A stretch of 64,000 nucleotides of DNA from NCBI GenBank assembly GCA_035561515.1, contig DATMXP010000037.1, positions 60,088 through 124,087 on the forward strand, in the 5' to 3' direction. This stretch comes from Terriglobales bacterium (GTDB lineage Bacteria > Acidobacteriota > Terriglobia > Terriglobales > Acidobacteriaceae). A program made the translations under genes and the position numbers. The first letter of the stretch is position 1; the number at the start of each line of letters is the position of its first letter. The notes beneath the pieces are model-generated. The model did no database searches. It was not told the DNA's origin and saw only the letters and a program-made list of their open reading frames with translations. This document shows, one piece after another, positions 53,917 to 62,758 of the stretch.

Positions 53917-56900
53917 TTAGCTGCCGAGTTTCAGTGTGACTTCCTGACGGAAAGCTTTTTCGACATCGGCGCAGAACTGCCGGAATGCGGGATACTCGCT
54001 CGCTTCAATGCGAAGCTTTCGAAACTGCACAGAAGTATTCACGATCAGTTCACGTCCGCGAAGTTCGTAGCGAATAACCGCCGTGCCGAACGGAGTCTCG
54101 TGTCGGACGTCAGCCGGGAGCACGTCGATCTTTCCTCCATCCGGGATCGTGAAGTGGATTTCCTCTTCGGTCGTCCAGGGAGCCGGCAACTGCAATTGCT
54201 GTGTGCGGGTATAAGCGGCTGCCAATGAGTTTACGTACTGATGCGGCAGCCACGAGGAAGCCAACTGAAGTTGCTTCTGACCTGAGAACTTATCGAGAGA
54301 TCCGCTGAACTTCACGTTGATGTCGCGCTCAATGTCCTGGGCGCCGTCCACATGGACTGAGTCCACCTGGACGCTAGGGTAGACCTGCGCCAGATTGGCA
54401 CGAACCGTATCGCGCTGACGGTCGGCGATCTCGTACTCGCGCCTCAGACCGGGGGCATCTTCACCGCGTGTATAAGCCGAACCTCTGAACAGGATGTTGC
54501 CGTCGTCCTGAATGTCTGCACGAACCACACGGTGCGTGTAGTTCTGCATGGGCAGGGTGACGGGTATGCGGCGCAGGGTCGAATTGCCGTTCAAGTTCAC
54601 GGTCAGCGCCATCGCGCCTTGATCATCGAGTGGCAACTCGCCGCGCGAGCCCGCATATTCAGCGGTTCCATCCAACCACAAATCGTATTTCGGAATATAC
54701 GCAACGGCGTGGTTGAAGACCGAAAGCGCGGTCGCTCGCTCATCAACGTCGCCGAGCTTGCGGGTGCGGACCAACGCCATCTCCGCGTCAACGCCGACCG
54801 CCCTCATCATGGCGATCATCAGGCTTGCTTTGTCTTTGCAGTCGCCAAAGCGTCGTGCGTAGACCTGGGTGACAGGATATGGTTTGTAGCTGTAGATTCC
54901 GAACTCCATCGCGACGTAATGCGTGTTGCGCAATACGAACTCGTGGATGGCGTGGATCTTTTCGAGCTCGGTAGTGGCATTCTTCGTGATACCCGCCAGT
55001 ACATCGCGCAATTCGGAATCGAGGTTGAATTGCGGCGTGATCAGGTCGGCGTACCAGCGTCCAAGCTCATTCCAGTCTGCAAACGTTGACACCGCTACGT
55101 AGGGAGCCACTTCCGTAAGCGAGGGACCGCGAGGTTCGCTCGCCAGTGGCGCCATGTTGATGACGTCCCAGCGGCGAATCACCTGCCCGCCGGCTTCGGA
55201 AACCACACCGCGCACCGGCATGCGTTCTTCGATCACGTTCAACTTCCGTCCCACAGGCGTGATCAGGACGTATCGGCGCAACTTCTGCGGCAAGCCGTTC
55301 TGGAATGTCACCAGGTTGCCGAAGTAATCCCCATACGGATTCGTGCTGGAATTCGGAACAATCCGGTATTCCAGCTCGATCACGTCGCCCTTTTCCAGAT
55401 TGGGGAAGCGCAGTGCCCGAGCGCGGGTGTCGTAGTACATGGAGATGCTGGTATCGGCGATCGACGTTTCGCCCTGGTCTTCCGCATCAAGCACCTGCCC
55501 ATTCGCCTTGTATATCCGCGCGCCAAGCACGGTCAGCTTCTGGGTCGCATGGCTGTACTGAACGTTACGAACTCTGTAGTCACGCGCGCCGCGGTCGTTC
55601 GCCATATAAAAGACCTGCTGCGCGTGCACAACGTTCTGACCGTTAGCCTGTACCCGCTCCACGGTTACATCGGCCAGCGTAACTACATTCGAGTTGTATC
55701 GCTGACCGGAACGCCGGGCCTCTTTGGCGAGTGAAGCCGCGTTCACCATGTAGTCCGCGTCGGCATCAATGCTCGATGTTTCCCGGATATTCAATACGTG
55801 TGTCGCCGATTCCGCGTCGTGACGTTTCATGTCCCCGTAGGCGACAGTGTTGTCAGCCTGCGTCGGCACACCCACCACTTGCGCGATGTTCTGCTTCGGC
55901 GCGGGGTTCATGGGATCAAGAGCCTCCGCGGATTGCGCCAGCATCATGAGTACGTCGGCATCGCCGCGACGCTGGGCCAGTCGCTGCAGGGCTGCACGTG
56001 TGACCGTATCGTCGAAATTGGATCTCCAGGCCTGATTTAAGAATGCGGTGGCGGGACCGGTAATCCCAGCTGCTTCGTAATGCAGTCCAAGTTCTCGTTT
56101 GACCCAGATCGGCAGGTTCCCGCGGGTTTCAAGCTTCCGATATTGATCCTTCGCTGCGGAAGGTGCGCCTGCCAGGGCGAAAACGTCGGCGAGTTTCTTT
56201 TGTGCGACGAAGTTGTCCGGTTCGGCATTCAATACTTCCTGCAGGAGTTCACGAGCTTTCAGCAACTGGCCTCGGTCGATGTAGTACACAGCCAGGGCGA
56301 GATTTGCACTCGCCGACTTGGGATCCAAGGCTAAAGCCCGGCCCAGCGCAGAAAATGTGCAGCTCTCTTCGACGCAGGCGTTCGCAACATTCACCCACCG
56401 ATCAACCGAAGGCGACCGCTTTGCGGCCGCGTCCAGATGCTCGATGTCTTTACCTAAGCCGCGTACCTCACGCAGCTCTGCAAGAGTGTCGAGTCCTTCA
56501 GCGGATACGCCATTCTCTTCGGCATCTTCAAGCAGGTCGGAAACATGAAGCAGAGGCGTCTTGTGCGCTGCGGAGCTGATACGAGATGAATCTGCGGCGA
56601 CTCCAATGGCTCCTCCAGTCGTGGCGGTCACTCGTAACGCGAACTGACGTTCATCGCTTGACGCGTCGAATTCCAACGCGAGGATGTTCCAGCCCGGCTG
56701 CAATCGGACCCCGACGGAACGCTGGTCAAACGCGAATTCCGGGGCATCCTCGGTTGGCACGACCATGTTGCCGTTCACGAAGAGCGCTACCGATGCATTC
56801 GCGCCAAATCGGAGTGCCACATCTTTTGGCTCCGAAACGTAGATCGCCGTAGCCACACAGGCCGCAGCGCGATCATGAAGGACGATGGAGCCCAGGGCGT

Positions 56901-57351
56901 TAGCTGTGAGGCTGGACGTCCCCGCGACTTTAATAGGGAAGCAATTCGCCGACGAAGTGCGGGTCCAGTCGCGGACAAATCCCAGTGCGTCTGTCAGTCG
57001 ACGTGCTTCGTCCAGGCGTCGTTCGTGCAGGGCAATGCGAGCCCGTTGCCAGTTCGCATCGTCGCGTACCAGCGGTGTCTCGCTCCAGTTCTCCGCAATC
57101 CGATTGATTTGCACCGAAACCCTGGCTGGATCGGAGACGAAGTCGCGGAGACCGTGCATCTGGTCAAGTAGGACAGCCTTGGTCGGAGCGTCAGAGCTAT
57201 TCCAGCGTTGCGTCAGCTCGTCGAACTTGCGGTCGAAGGGATTGGGAGTGGATTGCGCAAGACAGCAGCCACTTACGATCAGAACGTAAAGTGCAAGGAG
57301 GCAGAATCGTGCGCGGGACTGATAGAAGTGGCTCATCGCGGCGCGTATCAC
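53917..57351 (-). CDS. DUF3857/transglutaminase protein with TPR repeats
   Basis: An 1144-aa exported protein. The N-terminus has a lipobox-like VSGC near residue 29, so it may be a lipoprotein. TPR-type helices (about 300-500), a DUF3857 domain (about 600-770) and a transglutaminase domain follow. The catalytic triad is intact: Cys in FGDCKDKA (about 837), His in FNHAVAY (about 880) and Asp in WLDGTAEY (about 893). Such proteins may cross-link or hydrolyse peptides; substrates are unknown. The GTG start has AGGGAG just upstream; an ATG at 57336 is an alternative. Confidence 0.87.
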   Translation of the reverse strand: MIRAAMSHFYQSRARFCLLALYVLIVSGCCLAQSTPNPFDRKFDELTQRWNSSDAPTKAVLLDQMHGLRDFVSDPARVSVQINRIAENWSETPLVRDDANWQRARIALHERRLDEARRLTDALGFVRDWTRTSSANCFPIKVAGTSSLTANALGSIVLHDRAAACVATAIYVSEPKDVALRFGANASVALFVNGNMVVPTEDAPEFAFDQRSVGVRLQPGWNILALEFDASSDERQFALRVTATTGGAIGVAADSSRISSAAHKTPLLHVSDLLEDAEENGVSAEGLDTLAELREVRGLGKDIEHLDAAAKRSPSVDRWVNVANACVEESCTFSALGRALALDPKSASANLALAVYYIDRGQLLKARELLQEVLNAEPDNFVAQKKLADVFALAGAPSAAKDQYRKLETRGNLPIWVKRELGLHYEAAGITGPATAFLNQAWRSNFDDTVTRAALQRLAQRRGDADVLMMLAQSAEALDPMNPAPKQNIAQVVGVPTQADNTVAYGDMKRHDAESATHVLNIRETSSIDADADYMVNAASLAKEARRSGQRYNSNVVTLADVTVERVQANGQNVVHAQQVFYMANDRGARDYRVRNVQYSHATQKLTVLGARIYKANGQVLDAEDQGETSIADTSISMYYDTRARALRFPNLEKGDVIELEYRIVPNSSTNPYGDYFGNLVTFQNGLPQKLRRYVLITPVGRKLNVIEERMPVRGVVSEAGGQVIRRWDVINMAPLASEPRGPSLTEVAPYVAVSTFADWNELGRWYADLITPQFNLDSELRDVLAGITKNATTELEKIHAIHEFVLRNTHYVAMEFGIYSYKPYPVTQVYARRFGDCKDKASLMIAMMRAVGVDAEMALVRTRKLGDVDERATALSVFNHAVAYIPKYDLWLDGTAEYAGSRGELPLDDQGAMALTVNLNGNSTLRRIPVTLPMQNYTHRVVRADIQDDGNILFRGSAYTRGEDAPGLRREYEIADRQRDTVRANLAQVYPSVQVDSVHVDGAQDIERDINVKFSGSLDKFSGQKQLQLASSWLPHQYVNSLAAAYTRTQQLQLPAPWTTEEEIHFTIPDGGKIDVLPADVRHETPFGTAVIRYELRGRELIVNTSVQFRKLRIEASEYPAFRQFCADVEKAFRQEVTLKLGS

Positions 57352-57678
57352 ACGAACTCCCTGCCAACTTATTGGCTAGCAGGGAGTTCCCCTGACCAAC
57401 TCTGTCCCGGCCCTCCGCTCGCGTTTCCCCCAGAGTCATCGCAACGGCGGGCCACGGACTGAACTCGTTTTGGGTTTGTGTTGAAAGCAGTATCGGCTTG
57501 CAAGTGGCTGGATTAAATTCAACGAAGTTCCTAAGTAAAGTTGGGATAAGACCTTAGGGGCAGAGGCACGAAGGTGTAACCCACCCTCCGCCGACCGGGT
57601 GCGAAGTCCGGGGCAAACATCGGAGGAAGCCTGACATCCGCCACCGGGACATGTTCATCTCACTTGCCGGAGAGAACC
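57352..57678 (+). promoter_or_regulatory. Intergenic region with possible structured leader
   Basis: 327 bp between divergent genes. The proximal 120 nt before the next gene can pair: cctccg (57585-57590) with cggagg (57621-57626), enclosing ccgg (57595-57598) with ccgg (57608-57611), and ggtg/cacc (57573-57576, 57582-57585). It resembles a riboswitch-style leader in outline, but I could not match it to any known class. No clear promoter is seen. Confidence 0.35.
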
Positions 57679-58329
57679 GTGTCTTGCATCAACATGACCG
57701 TACGTCTGGTCGGCCTCGCATTCCTCCTAGCCACAGCAGTTCCAAACCTGCAAGCTCAGGCTGCGGACTGGCACCTGGTAAGCCATAACCTTTTTGCGAA
57801 ATCCGCCTTTGCCCACGGATACATCCACGGGTACGAGGAAGGCTTCCACAATGGCGACCTCGATTTACAAATGGGGCGCGCCTTCCGGGACGTGAGATCG
57901 CAGCCGACCTACAAAAAGCCTGTCGGTTTCAAGAAAGAATATGGCGACAAGAAGCTATTCGAGGCCGGGTACCGTCGCGGCTTTGCCGTGGCTTATGTCG
58001 ACTGCATGTGGGGAAGACCGTTCCGCGCGGCGGAACTGGTAAAGGAAGCCGAGGATGCTCCCCGACGGGAGATCGCCATTGATCGCACCTTCGACCGCGC
58101 CTTCCAGGAGGGCTACGAAACCGGAGAGAAGCAGGGTTTGCAGGACGGCCGGTCATCGCTGGCTGAAGCTAAAGCTTCCGTTCAATGCGAGGAGCACGCT
58201 TCCCAACCGAAGGGAAGCGCAGGTGATAGCCAGTCAAGCTATTGCGAAGCGTTCCGTAGCGGATATCACCTCGGATACTCCGACGGCTTTCTGAACCAGA
58301 AGGAAGAGCACATCCTGGCTCGGAAATAG
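57679..58329 (+). CDS. Exported protein with GY-type repeats
   Basis: A 216-aa protein with GTG start and GGAGAG upstream (57669-57674). Signal peptide about residues 1-28 (ending LQAQAAD). The mature part repeats a Phe/Tyr-Gly motif: FAHGYIHGYEEGFHNG (44-59), FEAGYRRGFAVAYV (94-107), AFQEGYETGEKQGLQDG (141-157) and AFRSGYHLGYSDGF (191-204). The spacing of Gly every four residues suggests helix packing. Function unknown; the ATG at 57694 is an alternative start. Confidence 0.75.
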   Translation: MSCINMTVRLVGLAFLLATAVPNLQAQAADWHLVSHNLFAKSAFAHGYIHGYEEGFHNGDLDLQMGRAFRDVRSQPTYKKPVGFKKEYGDKKLFEAGYRRGFAVAYVDCMWGRPFRAAELVKEAEDAPRREIAIDRTFDRAFQEGYETGEKQGLQDGRSSLAEAKASVQCEEHASQPKGSAGDSQSSYCEAFRSGYHLGYSDGFLNQKEEHILARK

Positions 58330-58442
58330 CGATTGTTACTTTAGGTCATGCCCAGCCGTACAATGTCCATAAGGACTTCGGCTGCTTGGCAGTTACCCGA
58401 TTTGCGCCTATTCTTTGCGGGTACCTCAAGACCGGAGCGTCC

Positions 58443-59099
58443 ATGAAACCAGCACCCGCACGCAAGCCTAAGATTCGTATCGCAGTAGTTGAAACGGATC
58501 CACTTCGCCTGATCGGCCTTCGCGCACTGTTCGATTCGGAACCTGAATTCGAGCTTTCCGCTACAACATTGACTCAAATCGCCAATCAGCCCAGCGTGGA
58601 CATCATCCTGCTTGGGGCTCAGCCGGGACAAAATCTATTCGACGTGATGGCGGGGTTAAAAGCCGCTCGTCCGGATCTGCGCATCATTGTGACCGGAACC
58701 GGCGCGGACGACGAATCCATCCTTAAAGCGGTCGCCGCGGGCGCCAAGGGATACGTCGACGAAGCAGCTACGCCCGAGGAATTCGTGCAGGCCATCCGCA
58801 TTGTCAACCAAGGATCGGTTTGGGCGCCTCGCCGTGTGCTTTCGATGTTCATCGAGCGCGTCAGCACATCGCCCGGTCGCATCTTCCCCGCGGGTCGGGT
58901 TACGTTCACGGACCGCGAAAAGCAGGTCCTGGAACTCCTGGTCGCCGGACGCTCAAACAAGGAAATCGGCTCTGTGCTTGGCATCGAAGAGCGCACAGTC
59001 AAAGCTCACGTCGCCAAGTTAATGAGGAAAGTTGGCGTCCAGAACCGCATTGCGCTATCGGTACATGCAATCACGCACAGTCTTGTGAGCAACAAGTAG
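58443..59099 (+). CDS. LuxR-family regulator with degenerate receiver domain
   Basis: A 218-aa protein. The receiver fold (about 10-125) lacks its phosphoacceptor: the expected Asp is G58 (IILLGAQPG), and the conserved Lys position is E107 (GYVDEAAT). The C-terminus (about 150-212) is a normal LuxR/FixJ helix-turn-helix (LTDREKQVLELLVAGRSNKE). It therefore probably works without phosphorylation, for example by binding a ligand or protein. No kinase is adjacent. A TACAAT (58359-58364) upstream may be a -10 box. Confidence 0.88.
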   Translation: MKPAPARKPKIRIAVVETDPLRLIGLRALFDSEPEFELSATTLTQIANQPSVDIILLGAQPGQNLFDVMAGLKAARPDLRIIVTGTGADDESILKAVAAGAKGYVDEAATPEEFVQAIRIVNQGSVWAPRRVLSMFIERVSTSPGRIFPAGRVTFTDREKQVLELLVAGRSNKEIGSVLGIEERTVKAHVAKLMRKVGVQNRIALSVHAITHSLVSNK

Positions 59100-59198
59100 T
59101 TCTTGGTCTAGCCCGGAAGGGCATAGACCTAATGTAACTTGGCGATTCCGGCGGTATGCCGCATACTCGCTTCACCTACCACAGAACCTGGGAGACAG

Positions 59199-59245
59199 GG
59201 GCTGGGATTCAGACGAAAGTCGCGAATTCCAGCCCTTCTTATTTT
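59199..59245 (+). terminator. Terminator after the LuxR-type gene
   Basis: Stem gggctgggattc / gaattccagccc (59199-59210, 59224-59235) with one G-U pair and a 13-nt loop, then ttcttatttt. It lies about 100 bp after the stop. Confidence 0.7.
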
Positions 59246-59351
59246 CCGCGTGAACCACATCAGCCAACCTCAGGAACAACTTACGTGACCGGTCTGCGTT
59301 AGCATTAGGGCACACCCCAACGGGTGTAAGCGATTCTCCCCCGAGGTTGTG

Positions 59352-60068
59352 ATGAAACGCATCCTGATTCTTGCCACGCTGGTAGTCCTTATCCATTCAC
59401 TTTCTTTCGCGCAAGGTGACCGCGCTAAAGTTTCTTCGCGCATCGAGGAAGCCGGCAATGTACTGAATGAAATCATGGCAGCGCCTGACAGTGGCATTCC
59501 TGAAGAGATATTCAGTTCCGCCAAGTGCGTTGCGGTAGTGCCATCGTTCCTGAAAGGCGGTTTGGGGTTCGGGGCCGCTTATGGCAAGGGAGTAGCGAGT
59601 TGCCGCACCGAAAAGGGCTGGAGCAGCCCGGCATTCTTCAGCCTGAAAGGCGGCAGCTTCGGGCTCCAGATCGGCGGCGAAGCGGTCGACCTCGTCATGC
59701 TCATCATGAATGATGCCGGAATGAAAAATCTGCTCTCAAGCAAGTTCAAGCTCGGAGCGGATGGGTCCGTTGCCGCAGGGCCAGTCGGGCGACATGCTGA
59801 GGGCTCCACTGACTGGAAGATGAAGGCGCAGGTTCTCACGTATTCCCGTGCACGCGGAGTGTTTGCCGGAATCACGATTAACGGTTCCGTCATTTCGCAG
59901 GGCAAGGACGATACGCGCTCGTTCTACGGGCGCATGGTGCCATTCAAGACCATCCTGAATGGCAATATCGAAGCGCCGGCAGACTCTGCTCCATTCCTGC
60001 AAGCGCTCACGAAGTACAGTGGCGTTCCGGCTCCGGCGGCTCCGCAGACGCCGAATAGCGGTAACTAG
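59352..60068 (+). CDS. Exported SYLF-domain (DUF500) lipid-binding protein
   Basis: A 238-aa protein with signal peptide (about 1-20, ending LSFAQG). The SYLF pattern is present: VAVVPSFLKGGLGFGAAYGKGV, SSPAFFSLKGGSFGLQIGGEA, then GSVAAGPVGRHAEG and YSRARGVFAG. Eukaryotic SYLF domains bind phosphoinositides; bacterial ones are poorly known. A small hairpin (acaccc/gggtgt, 59312-59327) precedes it. ATG 59352 is preferred over the GTG three bases earlier. Confidence 0.9.
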   Translation: MKRILILATLVVLIHSLSFAQGDRAKVSSRIEEAGNVLNEIMAAPDSGIPEEIFSSAKCVAVVPSFLKGGLGFGAAYGKGVASCRTEKGWSSPAFFSLKGGSFGLQIGGEAVDLVMLIMNDAGMKNLLSSKFKLGADGSVAAGPVGRHAEGSTDWKMKAQVLTYSRARGVFAGITINGSVISQGKDDTRSFYGRMVPFKTILNGNIEAPADSAPFLQALTKYSGVPAPAAPQTPNSGN

Positions 60069-60086
60069 TCTACAGATTCGTTCCCG

Positions 60087-60109
60087 GCCCGGCACTCTGC
60101 CGGGCTTTT
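60087..60109 (+). terminator. Terminator after the SYLF gene
   Basis: gcccggca / tgccgggc stem (60087-60094, 60098-60105) with 3-nt loop and tttt, 19 bp after the stop. Confidence 0.82.
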
Positions 60110-60178
60110 CATTTGGGTACATCCGCTGAAGTTGTTTGACTTAGCTTTTATGCGGGTGTTACCGTCCGGTTTTCCTGA

Positions 60179-61078
60179 ATGCGCCACAAGCTAGAGTACG
60201 CACCGGTATGGCTGATTGTCACAGCATTGGGCCTGCTTCCATTGGGCTTCGCACGCCTCGTTGGCATGTGCATTGCTTTTGCGATCTACGTACTCCATGG
60301 AAGGCTTCGCAAAGTCGGTATGCGCAATCTGCGCATGGCGATGCCGGAGAAGACCGACCGCGAACGGCGCAGGATCCTGCACGGCGTGTTTCGGACGCTC
60401 GGCCGACAGCTTGCCGACTTCTGCCACTTTCCCTATTTCGACGCAAAGAACATAAGCACTCTTGCCGTATACGAAGGTTTTGAGTGCTACGACTCCGCTC
60501 GGGCGCGCGGGAAAGGCGTCCTGTTCCTGACGGCGCACTTGGGCGGATGGGAAATCGGGTCATTCGCGCACTCCATCTACGGCAATCCCATGCAGGAAGT
60601 GGTGAGGCCTCTCGACAATCCATATTTGGACCGGTTGGTCGACAGCTATCGCACTCGGCACGGGAATAAGACATTCGGGAAACAGGAGTTCGCCCGTGGC
60701 TTGATTTCGGCCATGCGCGCCGGCGAAACGGTCGGCGTCCTGATGGACACCAACATGACTCCCCCGCAGGGAGTATTCGTGGATTTCTTCGGCATCTCAG
60801 CGTGCACGGCCAGTGGCATCGCTCGTGTTGCCCTTCGTACAGATGCCTCCGTGGTCCCGGCATTCACGATCTGGGACCCGATCCTGCGAAAGTACCGCGT
60901 GCATTTCGACCCCGCCATCGCGTTGGTGCGCACCAGCAACGACGAAGCCGACGTAGTCACTAATACCGCGAAGTTCACGAAAGTGATTGAAGAGTTCATT
61001 CGTAAGTATCCGGACCAGTGGCTGTGGGTACACAAGCGCTGGAAGACGCGTCCGGAAGGTAATCCGCCGCTATACTGA
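60179..61078 (+). CDS. LpxL/HtrB-type lysophospholipid or lipid A acyltransferase
   Basis: A 299-aa membrane protein with one N-terminal hydrophobic region (about 10-38). The family motif H120-x4-E125 (HLGGWE) is present, together with DTNMTPPQGVFVDFFG and a tail DQWLWVHKRWKTR. The family adds secondary acyl chains to lipid A or related lipids at the inner membrane. It lies next to lpxD, supporting a lipopolysaccharide role, though the exact acceptor is uncertain. Confidence 0.88.
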   Translation: MRHKLEYAPVWLIVTALGLLPLGFARLVGMCIAFAIYVLHGRLRKVGMRNLRMAMPEKTDRERRRILHGVFRTLGRQLADFCHFPYFDAKNISTLAVYEGFECYDSARARGKGVLFLTAHLGGWEIGSFAHSIYGNPMQEVVRPLDNPYLDRLVDSYRTRHGNKTFGKQEFARGLISAMRAGETVGVLMDTNMTPPQGVFVDFFGISACTASGIARVALRTDASVVPAFTIWDPILRKYRVHFDPAIALVRTSNDEADVVTNTAKFTKVIEEFIRKYPDQWLWVHKRWKTRPEGNPPLY

Positions 61079-61084
61079 ATCAGC

Positions 61085-62074
61085 ATGAAAGCCCAACAAA
61101 TCGCCGAGGCAACCGGCGCGCGAGTTGTCGGAGACGGTAAGGTTGAGGTCCGCGCAGCCAAAAGCGTAAGTTCTTCGACGCCAGACTCTATCGTCTTTGT
61201 GGAAGACCCTAAATGGTTGGACGAGGCGCTCCAATCGGGCGCCGGGGTTATCCTCACCGGCGACTTTGCGGCGCATGCGACTACGTCCAAAACCCTTCTG
61301 ATCACTAAGCAGCCAAAGCTGGCATTCGCCCGCACTGTGAGTCTGCTACAGCCAAATGCACACGCGGCCGTGGGCATCCACCCGATGGCAGTAATTGCAC
61401 CCACAGCCATTCTGGGCGCGAATACGAGCGTGGGAGCGTTTACGGTTATCGAAGGCGACGTTTCTGTCGGCGAGGGAAGCACGATTGGGCCGAACTGTTT
61501 TGTCGGCGCCGGGGTAAAGATCGGTGCGGGTGCGAACATCAAATCCAATGTGACGATCTACAGCGGCACTACCATCGGTAAGCGCGCGACGATCCATGCC
61601 GGAGCGGCACTCGGCAGCGATGGTTTCGGTTACGTTCAGGACCAGTCGTCAGGGAAGTACGAGAAGTTTCCGCAAGTCGGTCGGCTCATTATCGGGGACG
61701 ATTTCGAAATTGGCGCGAACAGCACGGTCGATCGTGGCGCTCTCGACGAAACTCTCATCGGCCATGGCGTGAAGATCGATAACCTTGTCCACATCGCACA
61801 TAATGTTCGAATCGGTGACAACGTGGTCATCGCCGCGCAGACGGGAATCTCCGGCAGCTCGGTAATCGCCGACAACGTCATCATCGCCGGACAAGTGGGA
61901 ATCGCCGATCACGTCACCATTGAAGAGGGCGCAATCCTGGGCGCTCAATGCGGTGTGCCATCCAATAAAACCATTCGCGGGAGAGGCATGCTGTTCTGGG
62001 GAACTCCGGCGCGACCCATACGCGACTACCTGAAAGAACTCGCGGTCCTATCGAGGCTCGCGAAGAAGAAATAA
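61085..62074 (+). CDS. lpxD: UDP-3-O-acylglucosamine N-acyltransferase
   Basis: A 329-aa enzyme of lipid A synthesis that adds the second hydroxyacyl chain to UDP-3-O-acyl-glucosamine. An N-terminal uridine-binding domain (about 1-95) is followed by left-handed beta-helix hexapeptide repeats; the catalytic His is in [13 protein letters not shown]. Its presence supports a lipid A-containing outer membrane. It starts 6 bp after the acyltransferase stop. Confidence 0.96.
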   Translation: MKAQQIAEATGARVVGDGKVEVRAAKSVSSSTPDSIVFVEDPKWLDEALQSGAGVILTGDFAAHATTSKTLLITKQPKLAFARTVSLLQPNAHAAVGIHPMAVIAPTAILGANTSVGAFTVIEGDVSVGEGSTIGPNCFVGAGVKIGAGANIKSNVTIYSGTTIGKRATIHAGAALGSDGFGYVQDQSSGKYEKFPQVGRLIIGDDFEIGANSTVDRGALDETLIGHGVKIDNLVHIAHNVRIGDNVVIAAQTGISGSSVIADNVIIAGQVGIADHVTIEEGAILGAQCGVPSNKTIRGRGMLFWGTPARPIRDYLKELAVLSRLAKKK

Positions 62075-62081
62075 TCCGGTT

Positions 62082-62696
62082 ATGGCCATAGTCATCGTAG
62101 GTGGACATTCGCGCAGTGTGGGAAAGACCAGCACTGTGGCCGAGATCATCTCCGCATTTCCGCAGTACCGCTGGACCGCCGTCAAGATCACACAGTACGG
62201 TCACGGAATCTGTTCCGCGAATGGCAACGAATGCGACTGCGCCACACCCGACCACTCATGGGCTGTCACGGAAGAGCATGATCGCTCCGGCGAGAGCGAT
62301 ACCTCGCGCTTCCTGGTAGCGGGAGCGGAGAAGGTCTATTGGGTCAGGACGCGTCAGGGCTTGCTGGCAGAGGCGATGCCGCGAATCAGGCAATTGATTG
62401 CGGGGGCTGGAAACATCATCTTCGAGTCCAATAGCCTGATGAAGTTCGTCCGGCCGGATCTTTATCTCAGCCTGCTCGATTTCGACAACCCCGATTTTAA
62501 AAGCTCTGCCCGGGAGTTCCTCGACCGGGCCGATGCCTTCCTCTGTCAGGGATCATCGGGCGAGCCTGCATGGGATGCCGTGTCCTTGAGGCTGATCCAC
62601 CAGAAGCCCCAGTTCCGCATCGCTCCGCCGCCCTACGTGACCCCTGAGGTCGCCGGGTTCATCGGCAGCAGGCTGCTTGCCATCGCTACTAAGTAA
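62082..62696 (+). CDS. P-loop protein with BioD/CobQ-like Walker A
   Basis: A 204-aa protein starting 7 bp after lpxD. The N-terminus GHSRSVGKTS has the G-x5-GKT spacing of BioD/CobQ-type P-loops rather than the usual G-x4-GK. A Cys-rich tract (CSANGNECDC, about residues 45-54) may bind metal. The remainder has an IIFESNSLMKF motif. It may be an ATP- or GTP-dependent enzyme; placement beside lpxD suggests, without proof, an envelope link. Confidence 0.72.
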   Translation: MAIVIVGGHSRSVGKTSTVAEIISAFPQYRWTAVKITQYGHGICSANGNECDCATPDHSWAVTEEHDRSGESDTSRFLVAGAEKVYWVRTRQGLLAEAMPRIRQLIAGAGNIIFESNSLMKFVRPDLYLSLLDFDNPDFKSSAREFLDRADAFLCQGSSGEPAWDAVSLRLIHQKPQFRIAPPPYVTPEVAGFIGSRLLAIATK

Positions 62697-62758
62697 CTCG
62701 TATTGGGAACTTTGTCGGCCTCGCGGTAGTCTAATAGGTATCAGGGTCTTTATTTTCG

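Noticed and set aside
57540..57678. Possible c-di-GMP-I riboswitch
   Set aside because: A gggcaaac-like segment is present, but the rest of the conserved core and tetraloop receptor are not.
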